Source: Nautilus pompilius (Eukaryota > Mollusca > Cephalopoda > Nautilida > Nautilidae). From it: 64,000 nucleotides of DNA. The notes beneath the pieces were generated by a model, which worked only from the letters and a program-made list of their open reading frames with translations, made no database searches and had not been told where the DNA came from. Numbering within the stretch: the stretch's first letter is position 1; each line of letters begins with the position of its first letter. The stretch covers positions 372,001-436,000 of the forward strand of contig JACATO010001426.1 in assembly GCA_018389105.1 (NCBI GenBank), written 5' to 3'. Position numbers and translations under genes: made by a program. Positions 57,001-62,268 of this stretch are shown here, piece by piece.

Positions 57001-57758
57001 GGTCAGGGATGGAGGGAGGGATGGAGGGATACAGGTCCTGATCGGTCAGGGAGGGATGGAGGGATACAGGTCCTGTGTGGTGATCGGTCAGGGAAGGATG
57101 GAGGGATACAGGTCCTGTTTGGGAGGGATGGAGGGATACAGGTCCTGTGTGGTGATTGGTCAGGGAGGGATGGAGGGATACAGGTCCTGATCGGTCTGTG
57201 TGGTGATCGGTCAGAGAGGGATGGAGGGATACAGGTCCTGTGTGGTGATCGGTCAGGGAGGGATGGAGGGAGTGATGGAGGGATACAGGTCCTGTGTGAG
57301 AGGGATACAGGTCCTGTGTGGTGATTGGTCAGGGAGGGATGGAGGGATACAGGTCCTGATCGGTCTGTGTGGTGATCGGTCAGAGAGGGATGGAGGGATA
57401 CAGGTCCTGTGTGGTGATCGGTCAGGGAGGGATGGAGGGAGTGATGGAGGGATACAGGTCCTACCTTACTTATTTTTTTTTTTTTTTGAATTTAATATTT
57501 GCCAAGTAACTGCCCTTCCTCCAAAAGAAAGACAGACCAACGTTAGCTGACAAACAGGCACCGCTGCCGCATTCCACGGCGAGGGCGTCAGTCAGGTAGG
57601 AGGGAGAGGTCGACATCCGCCCGCCCAGGTGTCGATGTCCGCTATCACACGGGCTCCCTCCCTCCTCCCCTCCCCTGGAAAAACACGCAAAACCAAAAAA
57701 CGAGACACGAACCTTTTATGAACTCGGAGCTTTTCCCAACCATGTCGTTGTCGCCCAT
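2734..57758 (-). CDS. CDC14: CDC14-type dual-specificity protein phosphatase gene (13 coding exons)
   Basis: CDC14 phosphatases remove phosphate from Ser-Pro and Thr-Pro sites made by cyclin-dependent kinases; in animals they act at centrosomes, nucleolus, cytoskeleton and cilia. Thirteen minus-strand segments join in frame across GT..AG introns: 57713-57758, 47294-47384, 39703-39778, 37909-38001, 32687-32766, 25230-25296, 24463-24525, 23320-23407, 14288-14518, 13431-13569, 12458-12656, 11078-11193, 2734-3010. They total 1566 nt (521 aa). Residues about 10-190 form the CDC14 N-terminal domain (for example [16 protein letters not shown]). Residues about 200-330 form the catalytic domain: Asp250 general acid in FFVDGS, Cys277 and Arg283 in HCKAGLGRTG, then CRPGSVIG. 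The human CDC14A catalytic Cys is residue 278, so numbering agrees to within one. The tail is basic and divergent, as in the family. The terminal hydrophobic stretch is the uncertain part. I cannot decide between A- and B-type; invertebrates usually have one CDC14. Confidence 0.93.
3011..11077. other. CDC14 intron 12
   Basis: An 8-kb intron. Apart from the piggyBac-like relic at 4995-5372 and low-complexity stretches (a CT run at about 9787-9800 and several poly-A runs), I see no further supported feature. No extra coding exon was recognised, although short alternative exons cannot be excluded. Confidence 0.6.
4995..5372 (+). pseudogene. piggyBac-like transposase fossil
   Basis: Plus-strand reading with frameshifts gives [10 protein letters not shown], then a segment with [10 protein letters not shown], then [16 protein letters not shown], and finally [20 protein letters not shown] followed by IFDVAS. 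These fit the first part of the piggyBac transposase (the EMKAFIG block, and the block N-N-SLAP...PNRDQLYKIRPIFD). Stops and frame changes separate the blocks. No DDD residues or TTAA-flanked ends were identified, so only an internal N-terminal part seems to survive. Confidence 0.65.
11078..11193 (-). CDS. CDC14: CDC14 exon 12
   Basis: Residues 392-430. Contains [20 protein letters not shown], matching TQGDKLRALKSQRQ of CDC14A. The acceptor is the GCAG at 11194-11197, preceded by a T-rich tract; this adds about 13 poorly conserved residues ([14 protein letters not shown]) before TQGDKL. A shorter use of the CAG inside that stretch would also keep the frame but lacks a pyrimidine tract. Donor GTAAGTA; the last two bases CC open Pro430. 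Confidence 0.88.
11194..12457. other. CDC14 intron 11
   Basis: AT-rich intron. The T-rich tract next to 11194 is the acceptor of exon 12. A C-rich run occurs at about 11346-11355. Nothing else is recognisable. Confidence 0.6.
12458..12656 (-). CDS. CDC14: CDC14 exon 11
   Basis: Residues 325-391. Begins [18 protein letters not shown], matching KQASLWVQGDIFRSKLK at the end of the catalytic domain. It then becomes an acidic linker with [10 protein letters not shown] (family: ILSGLDDMSI) and [13 protein letters not shown]. Acceptor TTTCCAG, donor GTAAGTA; ends in phase 0. Confidence 0.93.
13431..13569 (-). CDS. CDC14: CDC14 exon 10 (P-loop second half)
   Basis: Residues 279-325. Starts with [18 protein letters not shown], completing the HCxxGxxR phosphate-binding loop with Arg283. 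Continues with [20 protein letters not shown] and LQQNFLVE. Acceptor TTCTAG, donor GTAAGT. In CDC14 the QQxFL run closes the catalytic domain. Confidence 0.97.
14288..14518 (-). CDS. CDC14: CDC14 exon 9 (general acid and catalytic Cys)
   Basis: Residues 202-279. Shows [50 protein letters not shown] and EGAIAVHCK. Asp250 in VDGS is the expected general acid and Cys277 in HCK the nucleophile. Cut between HCK and AGLGRTG by an intron after the first base of Ala279. Acceptor CCTCAG, donor GTAAGT. The exon is 231 nt, the longest in the conserved part of the gene. Confidence 0.97.
15519..16200 (-). pseudogene. Unidentified retro- or processed-pseudogene-like relic
   Basis: Intron-less minus-strand reading with clear protein-like segments spread over several frames: [20 protein letters not shown], then a break, [82 protein letters not shown], ending [15 protein letters not shown] and a stop. 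Stops and at least two frame changes interrupt it. The acidic end followed by a stop looks like a real C-terminus. I do not recognise the parent protein. It could be a processed pseudogene or a transposon-encoded protein. Confidence 0.35.
17980..18235 (+). pseudogene. pogo/Tigger-like (DDE_1) transposase C-terminal fossil
   Basis: Plus strand reads [13 protein letters not shown], then after a frame change [20 protein letters not shown] and [14 protein letters not shown]. The order GGLT-x-LQPLD ... W ... W-AW-x-V-x...F-KC is typical of the end of DDE_1 transposases (pogo, Tigger, jerky types). An in-frame stop replaces the residue before PLD. No ends or catalytic triad are visible. Confidence 0.55.
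20352..20600 (+). repeat. tRNA-derived SINE-like repeat
   Basis: The head looks like a tRNA: GAGCTCAGCTGGCATAGTG resembles an A box (TRGCTCAGTTGG) and CAGGTTCAATTTCC, about 14 bases on, a B box (GGTTCAANTCC). A body without coding potential follows. No second copy with the same body was found here, so the 3' end is approximate. Confidence 0.5.
20800..20970 (+). pseudogene. LINE reverse-transcriptase tail fossil
   Basis: Plus-strand reading [20 protein letters not shown] then [19 protein letters not shown] and YE. It fits the conserved motif P-x-LEY-x-S-W-P-x...LEKVQRRATR...YEERL downstream of the RT catalytic region of non-LTR (CR1/jockey-like) elements. One in-frame stop replaces the second arginine of QRR. 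Only this short portion survives. Confidence 0.6.
23320..23407 (-). CDS. CDC14: CDC14 exon 8
   Basis: Residues 173-202, [20 protein letters not shown] then PFSKQTRSG. The run [11 protein letters not shown] is diagnostic of CDC14; it leads into the linker between the N-terminal and catalytic domains. Acceptor TTCTTCAG, donor GTACGT; the last base opens Gly202. Confidence 0.96.
23408..24462. other. CDC14 intron 7
   Basis: 1.05-kb intron. About a third is the SINE-like repeat at 23640-23945; the rest is AT-rich with no feature. Confidence 0.55.
23640..23945 (-). repeat. tRNA-derived SINE-like repeat (minus strand)
   Basis: On the minus strand from about 23940, CCATTGGTAGATTGC gives an A-box-like motif and GATTTCGAATCCCAG a B-box-like motif (TTCGAATCC), spaced as in a tRNA. 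Downstream the body ends in a C/G-rich stretch near 23645. Its body differs from the repeat at 20352, so it may belong to a different SINE family. Confidence 0.5.
24463..24525 (-). CDS. CDC14: CDC14 exon 7
   Basis: Residues 152-172, [20 protein letters not shown] plus E, equivalent to [21 protein letters not shown]. Exactly 63 nt, phase 0 at both ends. Acceptor TTTTCAG, donor GTGAGG. Confidence 0.94.
25230..25296 (-). CDS. CDC14: CDC14 exon 6
   Basis: Residues 129-151, [18 protein letters not shown] followed by AISK, equivalent to RDASYGNCT...LDCLQGIRK in human CDC14A. Acceptor TTTTCAG, donor GTAAGT, 67 nt ending in phase 0. Confidence 0.94.
28105..28992 (+). mobile_element. Internally deleted mariner element
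   Basis: Terminal inverted repeats of about 27 bp start CGAGGTGTAGTCAAAAAG at both ends, flanked by TA at 28103-28104 and 28993-28994 as expected for mariner target duplication. At 888 bp it is about 0.4 kb shorter than a complete mariner. The transposase relic starts at ATG 28265 ([20 protein letters not shown]), continues after a frameshift through the helix-turn-helix part ([28 protein letters not shown]), then jumps to the end: [29 protein letters not shown]. The first two catalytic aspartates fall in the deletion; the third (YSPDLAP block) remains. It cannot move by itself but could be moved in trans. Confidence 0.9.
29118..30416 (+). mobile_element. Full-length decayed mariner element
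   Basis: About 1.3 kb, the usual mariner length. The left end, GAGGTCTGTCCAAAAA near 29121, is matched by the right end, whose complement reads CGAGGTCTGTCCAAAAAG before 30416; TA follows at 30417. The reading starts at ATG 29314 ([14 protein letters not shown]) and shows [20 protein letters not shown], then [15 protein letters not shown] (first Asp changed to GVDTW context), and [18 protein letters not shown] near 30120, ending near 30334. Frameshifts and stops separate the blocks, so no active transposase is encoded. It belongs to a different lineage from its neighbour 125 bp away. Confidence 0.88.
31676..31735. repeat. Possible hAT-type terminal sequence
   Basis: CAGTGTTTCCCAAAACTTC followed by a stretch with GGCTCAGAACCCC resembles the ends of hAT transposons (CAGTGNTTCTCAAACTTTTT, then a segment with GACCC). 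No matching opposite end was found nearby, so it may be a solo end or a chance match. Confidence 0.25.
32687..32766 (-). CDS. CDC14: CDC14 exon 5
   Basis: Residues 103-129, [19 protein letters not shown] then NPPYVLYR. It matches the TPEEAYRALL..NPPY run of the family. Acceptor AAACAG and donor GTGAGT; the last two bases (AG) complete Arg129 with exon 6. Confidence 0.94.
34200..35534 (-). mobile_element. Nearly complete mariner element (DD34D type)
   Basis: 1335 bp. Ends read C(A/G)AGGTCTGTCGAAAAAG on each side, with TA at 34198-34199. The transposase lies on the minus strand from ATG 35332 ([20 protein letters not shown]) to a stop at 34265. Helix-turn-helix: [17 protein letters not shown] and [19 protein letters not shown]. 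Catalytic core: [42 protein letters not shown], which gives the DD34D order. It is the best preserved of the mariners, with only about two frameshifts and three or four in-frame stops, so probably the youngest. Not active as it stands. Confidence 0.92.
35773..35935. mobile_element. Small inverted-repeat element (MITE candidate)
   Basis: 163 bp bounded by a perfect 22-bp inverted repeat: AGTAAAAACTGCACCAATCA.. at 35773-35794 and its exact complement at 35914-35935. The interior shows no coding potential. The repeat stops abruptly at its outer edge on both sides, as a transposon end would. No target duplication is clear and no relative was recognised. Confidence 0.55.
37909..38001 (-). CDS. CDC14: CDC14 exon 4
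   Basis: Residues 72-102, with [10 protein letters not shown] and [13 protein letters not shown], corresponding to [22 protein letters not shown] in CDC14A. Preceded by a polypyrimidine acceptor ending CCAG and followed by GTGAGT. Exactly 93 nt, phase 0 at both ends, so skipping it would keep the frame but remove part of the N-terminal fold. Confidence 0.95.
38002..39702. other. CDC14 intron 3
   Basis: 1.7-kb intron. A GA microsatellite lies close to the acceptor side of exon 4 (38013-38027), followed by a decayed pogo-type transposase region from about 38280. Confidence 0.55.
38280..38700 (+). pseudogene. pogo/Tigger-like transposase N-terminal fossil
   Basis: Plus strand reads [15 protein letters not shown], then [11 protein letters not shown], then [20 protein letters not shown] and [19 protein letters not shown]. 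This is the order of the CENP-B/Tc5-type DNA-binding region in pogo-like transposases: DE-LL-WF-Q, then P...KA...G..DFKAS.GWL..FK.RHG. Several frameshifts are present. Sequence to about 39250 may continue the same element, but I cannot match it. Confidence 0.55.
39703..39778 (-). CDS. CDC14: CDC14 exon 3
   Basis: Residues 46-71, [19 protein letters not shown] then LNRKLK. DFGPLNL followed by YRYCCKLNKKLK is a hallmark of the CDC14 N-terminal domain. Acceptor CTGCAG, donor GTAAGA, ending in phase 0. Confidence 0.95.
45101..46345 (+). mobile_element. Mariner element of the cecropia (Hsmar1/SETMAR-like) lineage
   Basis: About 1.24 kb. The ends TCAGGTTGTTACAAGAGTTG at about 45102 and, on the other strand, TTTGGTTACAAATGTTTTGG at about 46343 form imperfect inverted repeats of the Hsmar1 kind (TTAGGTTGGTGCAAAAG). 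The plus-strand transposase relic reads [67 protein letters not shown], then [34 protein letters not shown] and WQKCIHCNG. It is very close in layout to the SETMAR mariner domain. Stops and one replacement in the second catalytic block (DSAHPH instead of DNARPH) show it is dead. Confidence 0.9.
46870..47105 (-). pseudogene. LINE ORF2 C-terminal fossil
   Basis: Minus-strand reading [47 protein letters not shown]. It fits the end of CR1/L2/jockey-like ORF2: R-RGD-I-VYK, then a block ending F-S-R-V-WN-LP. One in-frame stop is present. It could be the same LINE family as the relic at 20800, which covers the neighbouring part of the protein. Confidence 0.6.
47294..47384 (-). CDS. CDC14: CDC14 exon 2
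   Basis: Residues 16-46 of the N-terminal domain, including [11 protein letters not shown] and [13 protein letters not shown]. Acceptor TTTCAG and donor GTAAGT are visible. It begins with two bases finishing Asp16 and ends with AA of Asn46. It closely matches the CDC14A/B segment containing HYFSID and YENFY. Confidence 0.95.
48297..48325. repeat. (TTTC)n microsatellite
   Basis: About six TTTC units in an otherwise unremarkable AT-rich part of intron 1. Confidence 0.85.
51636..52030 (-). pseudogene. Tc1/mariner-superfamily transposase C-terminal fossil
   Basis: Minus strand: [20 protein letters not shown], then [20 protein letters not shown], ending DANGHF*HLL. This matches the end of transposases with SPDLTPLDFFLWGYLKDKVY and the closing GGHFEHLL. 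The high-coordinate end carries GGGACACCCTATA, which looks like a terminal repeat, and a second copy of AGGGTGTCC lies 45 bp inward. Most of the element is missing. Confidence 0.6.
53315..53402. mobile_element. Palindromic MITE, copy 2
   Basis: Ends ATGAAAAACC near 53331 and TTTCATTTGAAAATCCCTAG near 53378, with ACTATTATAGTGATGTTTTAT between. Layout and right-end sequence match the copy at 55188 (GGTTTCATTT...ACATCCCTA). Confidence 0.6.
55188..55278. mobile_element. Palindromic MITE, copy 3 (best preserved)
   Basis: Left end ACTAGGGATGTTCAAATAAA and right end GGTTTCATTTAAACATCCCT are complements with few mismatches. The middle reads GATGTTATTATCATGGTGATG. This is the clearest copy and defines the termini; the outer bases CTA/TAG suggest a TA-type target site. 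Confidence 0.65.
56150..56272. repeat. Compound TG/TA/GA microsatellite
   Basis: Alternating blocks of (GT)n, (TA)n and (GA)n over about 120 bp in intron 1. No conserved longer unit. Confidence 0.9.
56980..57464. repeat. G-rich minisatellite, about 42-bp unit
   Basis: Repeats of the form GGTCAGGGAGGGATGGAGGG followed by ATACAGGTCCTG and TGTGGTGATC. The ACAGGTCCT core occurs eleven times (the last with A instead of G after it). Unit length varies. A longer block containing GATCGGTCTGTG, AGAGAGGG and GGAGTGATGG occurs twice at a spacing of 169 bp (57182 and 57351), so there is a higher-order repeat. Open frames across it are caused by the repeat and are not genes. It ends about 250 bp from exon 1 of CDC14. 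Confidence 0.92.
57713..57758 (-). CDS. CDC14: CDC14 exon 1 (start codon)
   Basis: Encodes [15 protein letters not shown] plus the first base of Asp16. The SEFIK end joins directly to DRLYFAT in exon 2, matching the EFIKDRLYFAT run of vertebrate CDC14A. The ATG has a good start context (A at -3, G at +4). The donor is GTTCGT at 57712. The splice is inferred from phase and homology; the N-terminus before SEFIK is not conserved, so an alternative first exon remains possible. Confidence 0.8.
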
Positions 57759-58100
57759 GTTTCGCCGGGGAGGGAGGGAGGGAGGGAGGGAGAGAGAGAG
57801 AGGAACCGATCCGTCCCCTTCCCTTCTCAGTCGGACTTCCAGCAGCAACAACAACAACAACAACAACAAAAAGAAAACGTCAACCCGCCCTCCTCCTCCC
57901 CCCCTCCTCTCCCTGGGCCAGTGCCGATCTTAGTTACAAGCCGCTGACGACACAACCATGCCGCGGCGCGAAAGCCCGCAGTTCTTCCACTTCGAGAAGA
58001 CTCCACAGGGTGACCGTACGTGCCGATGAAGAGCTGCTGCAGCGACCAAGAAAAGTTCCGTTTCCAAACATCAGACACCCTCGCGAACGGCCATGTTAGC
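57759..58100 (-). promoter_or_regulatory. Probable CDC14 5' UTR with repeats and a short upstream ORF
   Basis: Directly upstream of the start codon the minus strand has about seven TCCC units (57768-57801 region) and further up a (GTT)n tract (57842-57868). A short upstream ORF (MVVSSAACN, stop TAA) lies at 57930-57959. All would be transcribed if transcription starts above 57.96 kb, as the promoter elements suggest, but the start site is not known. Confidence 0.45.
57842..57871. repeat. (AAC)n microsatellite
   Basis: About eight CAA/AAC units on the plus strand; (GTT)n in the sense of CDC14, inside its likely 5' UTR. Confidence 0.9.
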
Positions 58101-58205
58101 GCAAACCGACCGTGAGAGACCCTGCGCACGTGATCGGCCTAAGCCAATGATATGAGTCGCATTGTCTGTCGTCATGACAATTCAAACTTCAGCCAATCAA
58201 ACGTC
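58080..58205 (-). promoter_or_regulatory. CDC14 promoter candidate (CpG-rich, CCAAT boxes)
   Basis: CpG-rich sequence upstream of exon 1. It has two CCAAT boxes (AGCCAATGA at about 58143 and AGCCAATCAAA at about 58191), an E-box overlapping an NRF-1-like motif (TGCGCACGTGATC at about 58123) and no TATA box. CCAAT plus CpG-rich sequence without TATA is the usual layout for cell-cycle and housekeeping genes. The start site is inferred, not seen. Confidence 0.5.
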
Positions 58206-58587
58206 GGGTTAAAAAAAATCCGCCACCTGAGGTTACTTCAGTCCTTTATGGGGTGGGGGGGACCACCCCGTCCACCCGTTCGGACCCTGTACGACATGCA
58301 TTCCCGTGCTTCGAAGCGGGTGATGGATAACATTATAAAACTCTACTTTTTTGGTTGTTTGTTTGTTTGTTTTTGTTGCACGTACGACCTCCGTGAGATG
58401 CTGAGCGTTATCCTCGACGTGTGCTGACAAGTGACACCGATAATGGAGCCCTTAGCGGGAAACGAGGGTTAGGGGGAGGTTGACAGCTCTCCCCGGCTTC
58501 TAACCGGGCGGCCCCAGGTGGAGATACTGCTACCTGTTACACTACAGCACCTGTCTCTCACTAATTCGAGTCTACCGTGCGGTGCGC

Positions 58588-58593
58588 ACCTTA

Positions 58594-58631
<38 letters not shown>

Positions 58632-58653
58632 TATTATTATTATTATTTATTAT
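58588..58653. repeat. (ATT)n microsatellite
   Basis: About twenty ATT units with small interruptions. Flanked about 70 bp on by a GA run (58726-58741). The open frames encoding poly-Tyr or poly-Ile here come from the repeat. Confidence 0.95.
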
Positions 58654-58759
58654 AGATCTTTGGGTTGTGGCATTACTCGGCTTGTTACATCTGAAACATT
58701 CGTTGCTTACTATATATTATTTCCGAGAGAGAGAGAGAGAGTTTGCATATTTTCTGTCG

Positions 58760-59280
58760 CTCTGTCTTTTTTTTTCCTATTTATTTCATGATTTAATTCT
58801 GTTATTAAAAACCCTTTTTTAGAAAAGAAAAAAGTATACTATTTATCTTTCCGACAACAATCTGTCTCAGAAACACAGCAAGAAGGAGAAAAAAAATAGC
58901 TGGATATCTTATTCGTGTGACTAATCGATTATTAATTTCAACAAAGCAAAAATATCTAATTTACAGTTATTCGCATCATAAGTTAGTACCTATTCCAAGA
59001 AAAAGAGAATAATAAGAAAGGTCAATTTAGCATCATATATAACCTATATTTTGCTATTTTTTTCTGAACGTAGACAACAAAAATAATCTTAAAGTTTAAA
59101 CGGCCAATAAATGTCATGTAAAGGCCACTTTTGGTGTTAAAATAAAATCTAGTAACAGTTAAAATAAACTATTCAATAAAGTACCATAGCTTTCAGTGGT
59201 TGATATTCGGAGTAAGTTTTACATCGCTGCTTGTGAGACGCTATTTTCTAAGTTGGTCACAATTAGGGTCGCAACAGCAA
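58760..59280. other. Upstream flank, no recognised feature
   Basis: AT-rich, CpG-poor sequence between the ATT microsatellite and the TGACGTCA array. I see nothing in it. Confidence 0.6.
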
Positions 59281-59286
59281 TAGCCC

Positions 59287-59893
59287 GCTCTCTCTCTCTC
59301 TCTCTCTCTGTACTGACTGACGTCTTCTCTCTCTATCTATATGTGTACTGACGTCATCTCTATCTCTGTGTGCGTACTGACGTCATCTCTCTCTGTAGTG
59401 ACGTCATCTCTATCTGTGTGCGCGTACTGACGTCATCTCTCTGTACTGACGTCATCTCTCTCTATCTATGTGTGTACTGACGTCATCTCTATCTTTCTCT
59501 GTACTGACGTCATCTCTCACTCTCTCTGTACTGACGTCATCTCTCTCTGTAGTGACGTCATCTCTATCTGTGTGCGCGTACTGACGTCATCTCTCTGTAC
59601 TGACGTCATCTCTCTCTATCTATGTGTGTACTGACGTCATCTCTATCTTTATCTGTACTGACGTCATCTCTATCTATGTGTGTACTGACGTCATCTCTAT
59701 CTCTCTCTGTACTGACGTAATCTCTCTATCTCTGTGTGTGTATTGAAGTCATCTCTCCCTCTCTCTGTACTGACGTAATCTCTCTATCTCTGTGTGCGTA
59801 CTGACGTCATCTCTCCCTCTCTCTTCTCTCTCTCTCTCTGTACCGACGTCATCTCTATCTCTGTGGTGTGTACTGACGTCATCTTTCTTTCTC
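59287..59893. repeat. Tandem array of TGACGTCA (CRE-type) sites in a CT/GT-rich minisatellite
   Basis: A roughly 600-bp satellite whose unit is about GTACTGACGTCATCTCTCTC with variable CT, TATC and GTGTG fillers (about 20-35 bp). I count 16 exact TGACGTCA palindromes and five one-base variants (TGACGTCT, TGACGTAA twice, TGAAGTCA, CGACGTCA). A block starting GTAGTGACGTCATC is repeated almost exactly at a spacing of 154 bp (59395 and 59549), showing a higher-order unit. TGACGTCA is the full cAMP-response element bound by CREB/ATF proteins; whether these sites are bound is unknown. It lies about 1.1-1.8 kb upstream of the likely CDC14 start. Confidence 0.93.
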
Positions 59894-60680
59894 TCTCCCT
59901 CATTCACACACACTCTCACACACACACAAAACTTTTGTTGAAGGGAAACAACTCATCATGATCAAACTGCGTGTAGCTTATTTAAAGTTTTTCATTGTTA
60001 GCGCACAATATTTGAACAAACTATATTTAATTCTGACAAAAATGGTTATGTAATTTAATAGGTTTTCTTAAATACTAAAATGTAGAATGATATATTTTCA
60101 GTTGTTTTAAAATGTAAACACCAGCAGATAGTATTTCATATTTTAATTTTTTTTCGCTACTTTGTTTTATTGTTTAGATAAGTTATATAAATTTTTGTAT
60201 ACTTTCCGTTTACTCAATTCCTGGCCAAGTTTCCATTTAACCTACTTTTCACGCTGACTGTTATTCTACCTTCTCTCAAGTCGTCAAAGCTGCGCAAGTC
60301 AAGAAGAGTAAATGTCTCCTTTCGTTTTGTTTTCCCTTAATTATCATTCCTGGCTGACTGACTGCCAGCACCGAAAATGAATTAGTAGCACGGACGTGAA
60401 TGGTGGATAGAAATATGATAAGAGCTGCGCGTGCACTCCGGGCGAATCTAAAAGGGAAGCAATAAAAATAAAAGAAAGGACATAATTTAGAATTCCGAAC
60501 ACAAAAGAACATAGCTTTAAAAACTAGTTATCGCCTACTTAAATTCTTTGGTACACGAAGAAGGTAAAAGAAGAAAAAAAAAACTGAATTTTTTTTTTTT
60601 TAATTCGTAATGATTCAGTGGAAAAAAATTCTAGCAGAAAACTGAGTAGCAAACAGAATCGTGAGACATCGCCTAGTCGT
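59894..60680. other. Upstream flank, no recognised feature
   Basis: AT-rich sequence with T and A runs and a short CA tract at its left edge. No coding or regulatory feature recognised. Confidence 0.55.
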
Positions 60681-61225
60681 GACTGGTTATGGATTGTTCA
60701 CGCCTATCTCGAGGTGTAGTCCAGTCCAGTCCTCCACGTGAAATCCTGATCGGTCCGGCCGCCAAACTGACAATTTCCAAATACGTCTTTCTGCTTTACG
60801 ACGGGGTGCAAAATGTAATCCTTGTGGTTTGCCCGCAAACTCATCGATCACGTCTTCTACATCTGGCTTTGGCAGCTTGCTCGCGATCAGTGACTGCCAG
60901 GTAGTCATCCTGACCCACGGCAGACCTCAAATAAGTTTCTTAATCGCCGGGGAACTGAAAAAGGGGTTTTCCGGGGTCGCGCTTATAACTGAGTGAAAAA
61001 TCTTTCTTCGTGTACGAGATGAGAACCTCAAAACACATTCGATAAGACTACCGTGGTCGGCGCTGTTCTCGAGGTTAGATTCGTCTTCATCCATCCGACT
61101 GTTTCCCAGCGAGCGATCACATCTTCTTCAGCTTCATCTTTTCGGGTCCGCCGCTTCGTCCGGTCCCTCTTGGTTACGCGGACCGCGGCCTGACGAGCGT
61201 ACGTGTGGCCAGACACCAGCTGGCG
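60681..61225 (-). other. CpG-rich stretch with coding-like minus-strand reading
   Basis: CpG dinucleotides are frequent, unlike the gene body. Two open minus-strand readings have protein-like composition: at 60687-60908, with KLPKPDVEDVIDEFAGKPQG, and at 61028-61216, where another frame gives RMDEDESNLENSADHGSLIE. I recognise no family. They may be exons of an upstream gene, relics of a transposon, or chance open frames in GC-rich DNA. Confidence 0.25.
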
Positions 61226-61699
61226 ACGGTGACCTTTCGCAAAGAGATCGTTGACTGATAACTTCGTCGTGAAGCTGGGCGGCCGAGTGACTGACCGAAC
61301 GAACGGTATGCAACCATCAGAATCCGAGGTCAGCAGAATGCACCTCTCCTTGTGTGCGTGTGTGTGTGTGGCGGGGGGAGGTGGTCCTTATTCACGCCCT
61401 CAACTGCAGTCTCTGATTTACACGGCAGTCCGGAGTTTCTTCCTTCCTTAATTACAGGTGAGGCGGGCGAGTCCAATTTCCGGAGACGTGGTCCTGCTTA
61501 CATTCATTCTTAAGTGAAGCTGCAATGTTCTGGTGTTGAGTGCAACCAGAGCGACACAAAATAATCCGTTTCTCTTTCTTTATTCTTTCAATCCTTCGTG
61601 TCCTGTAAAATGATCTCTTCGAGGGCTCTTCATCACTTACCCCTTTACCCTGGTAACTGTCGAAATCGCGAGTTCAAATAATGGACAATTCCTCTGATT

Positions 61700-62110
61700 G
61701 CACAAGTTTCATATACAACTACATAAAGTTAATCAGCTTTAAATAGTTGGCCAATTTCAAGGTCACTCGGCTTCGCCCCTCCTCCCCTCCCCAACCAGGG
61801 AGCGAGATTTCATGAGCCGCGGTCAAGAGCCGCCGCCCCCTATGCAAAAAGTGGGCGCCAAGAGAAGGGGTGCGAGGGGTCGAAATATCGGTCGGGATTA
61901 GAAAAGGGTTTGTTGTTGGGGGGACCTAGATTAGGCTATAAGAAGTTTGACCTGCTCCATCTCGTCAACACAGACCGAAGCTAGGGAGGAAGAAGAGCAG
62001 TTGGTCTAGTGAAGCAATCGAAAATCTATGAACACGGCCTGTCTACGGTGGAAGCGTCCGGTAACCACGGTAAACAGCCAGCACGTGTTCCTACCGACTC
62101 TTAACCACGT
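61700..62110 (+). promoter_or_regulatory. Possible plus-strand promoter region
   Basis: GC-rich sequence with GC-box-like CCCCTCCTCCCC, an octamer-like TATGCAAA (61840), GGGCGCC, then CTATAAGAAG at about 61936 resembling a TATA box. An ATG follows at 62029 in moderate context with a 40-codon frame (MNTACLRWKRPVTTVNSQHV...). Two CACGTG E-boxes lie at about 62081 and 62105. No homology supports a gene here, so this is a guess from motif order. Confidence 0.25.
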
Positions 62111-62213
62111 GACTGACTGTACAGGAAAACGTCCGGGTTGCCCGCGCTAAAAAGTAAAACGTGGCCTGGCGTATCGTCAGCGAAACGAACGACTGGAGAC
62201 GCCGACGTTGGAG

Positions 62214-62229
62214 GCTTATTATTATTATA

Positions 62230-62268
<39 letters not shown>

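Larger units (their letters stand above)
47385..57712. other. CDC14 intron 1
   Basis: A 10.3-kb first intron, the largest in the gene. Features: a TTTC microsatellite (48297-48325), a GA tract (49866-49885), a transposase fragment (51636-52030), two palindromic MITEs (53315-53402, 55188-55278), a TG/TA/GA-rich microsatellite (56150-56272) and a minisatellite (56980-57464). Otherwise AT-rich with no recognised feature. Confidence 0.6.

Noticed and set aside
56980..57550. Open frames of 114-116 codons rich in [13 protein letters not shown]
   Set aside because: They are a direct translation of the minisatellite; the repeating peptide follows the DNA unit and there is no start context or homology.
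58577..58822. Poly-Ile/poly-Tyr/poly-Leu open frames
   Set aside because: Produced by the (ATT)n microsatellite, not a gene. The same applies at 62208-62492.
59287..59893. CRISPR-like array (regular short repeats with spacers)
   Set aside because: Spacers are not unique and are low-complexity CT/GT; this is eukaryotic minisatellite DNA.
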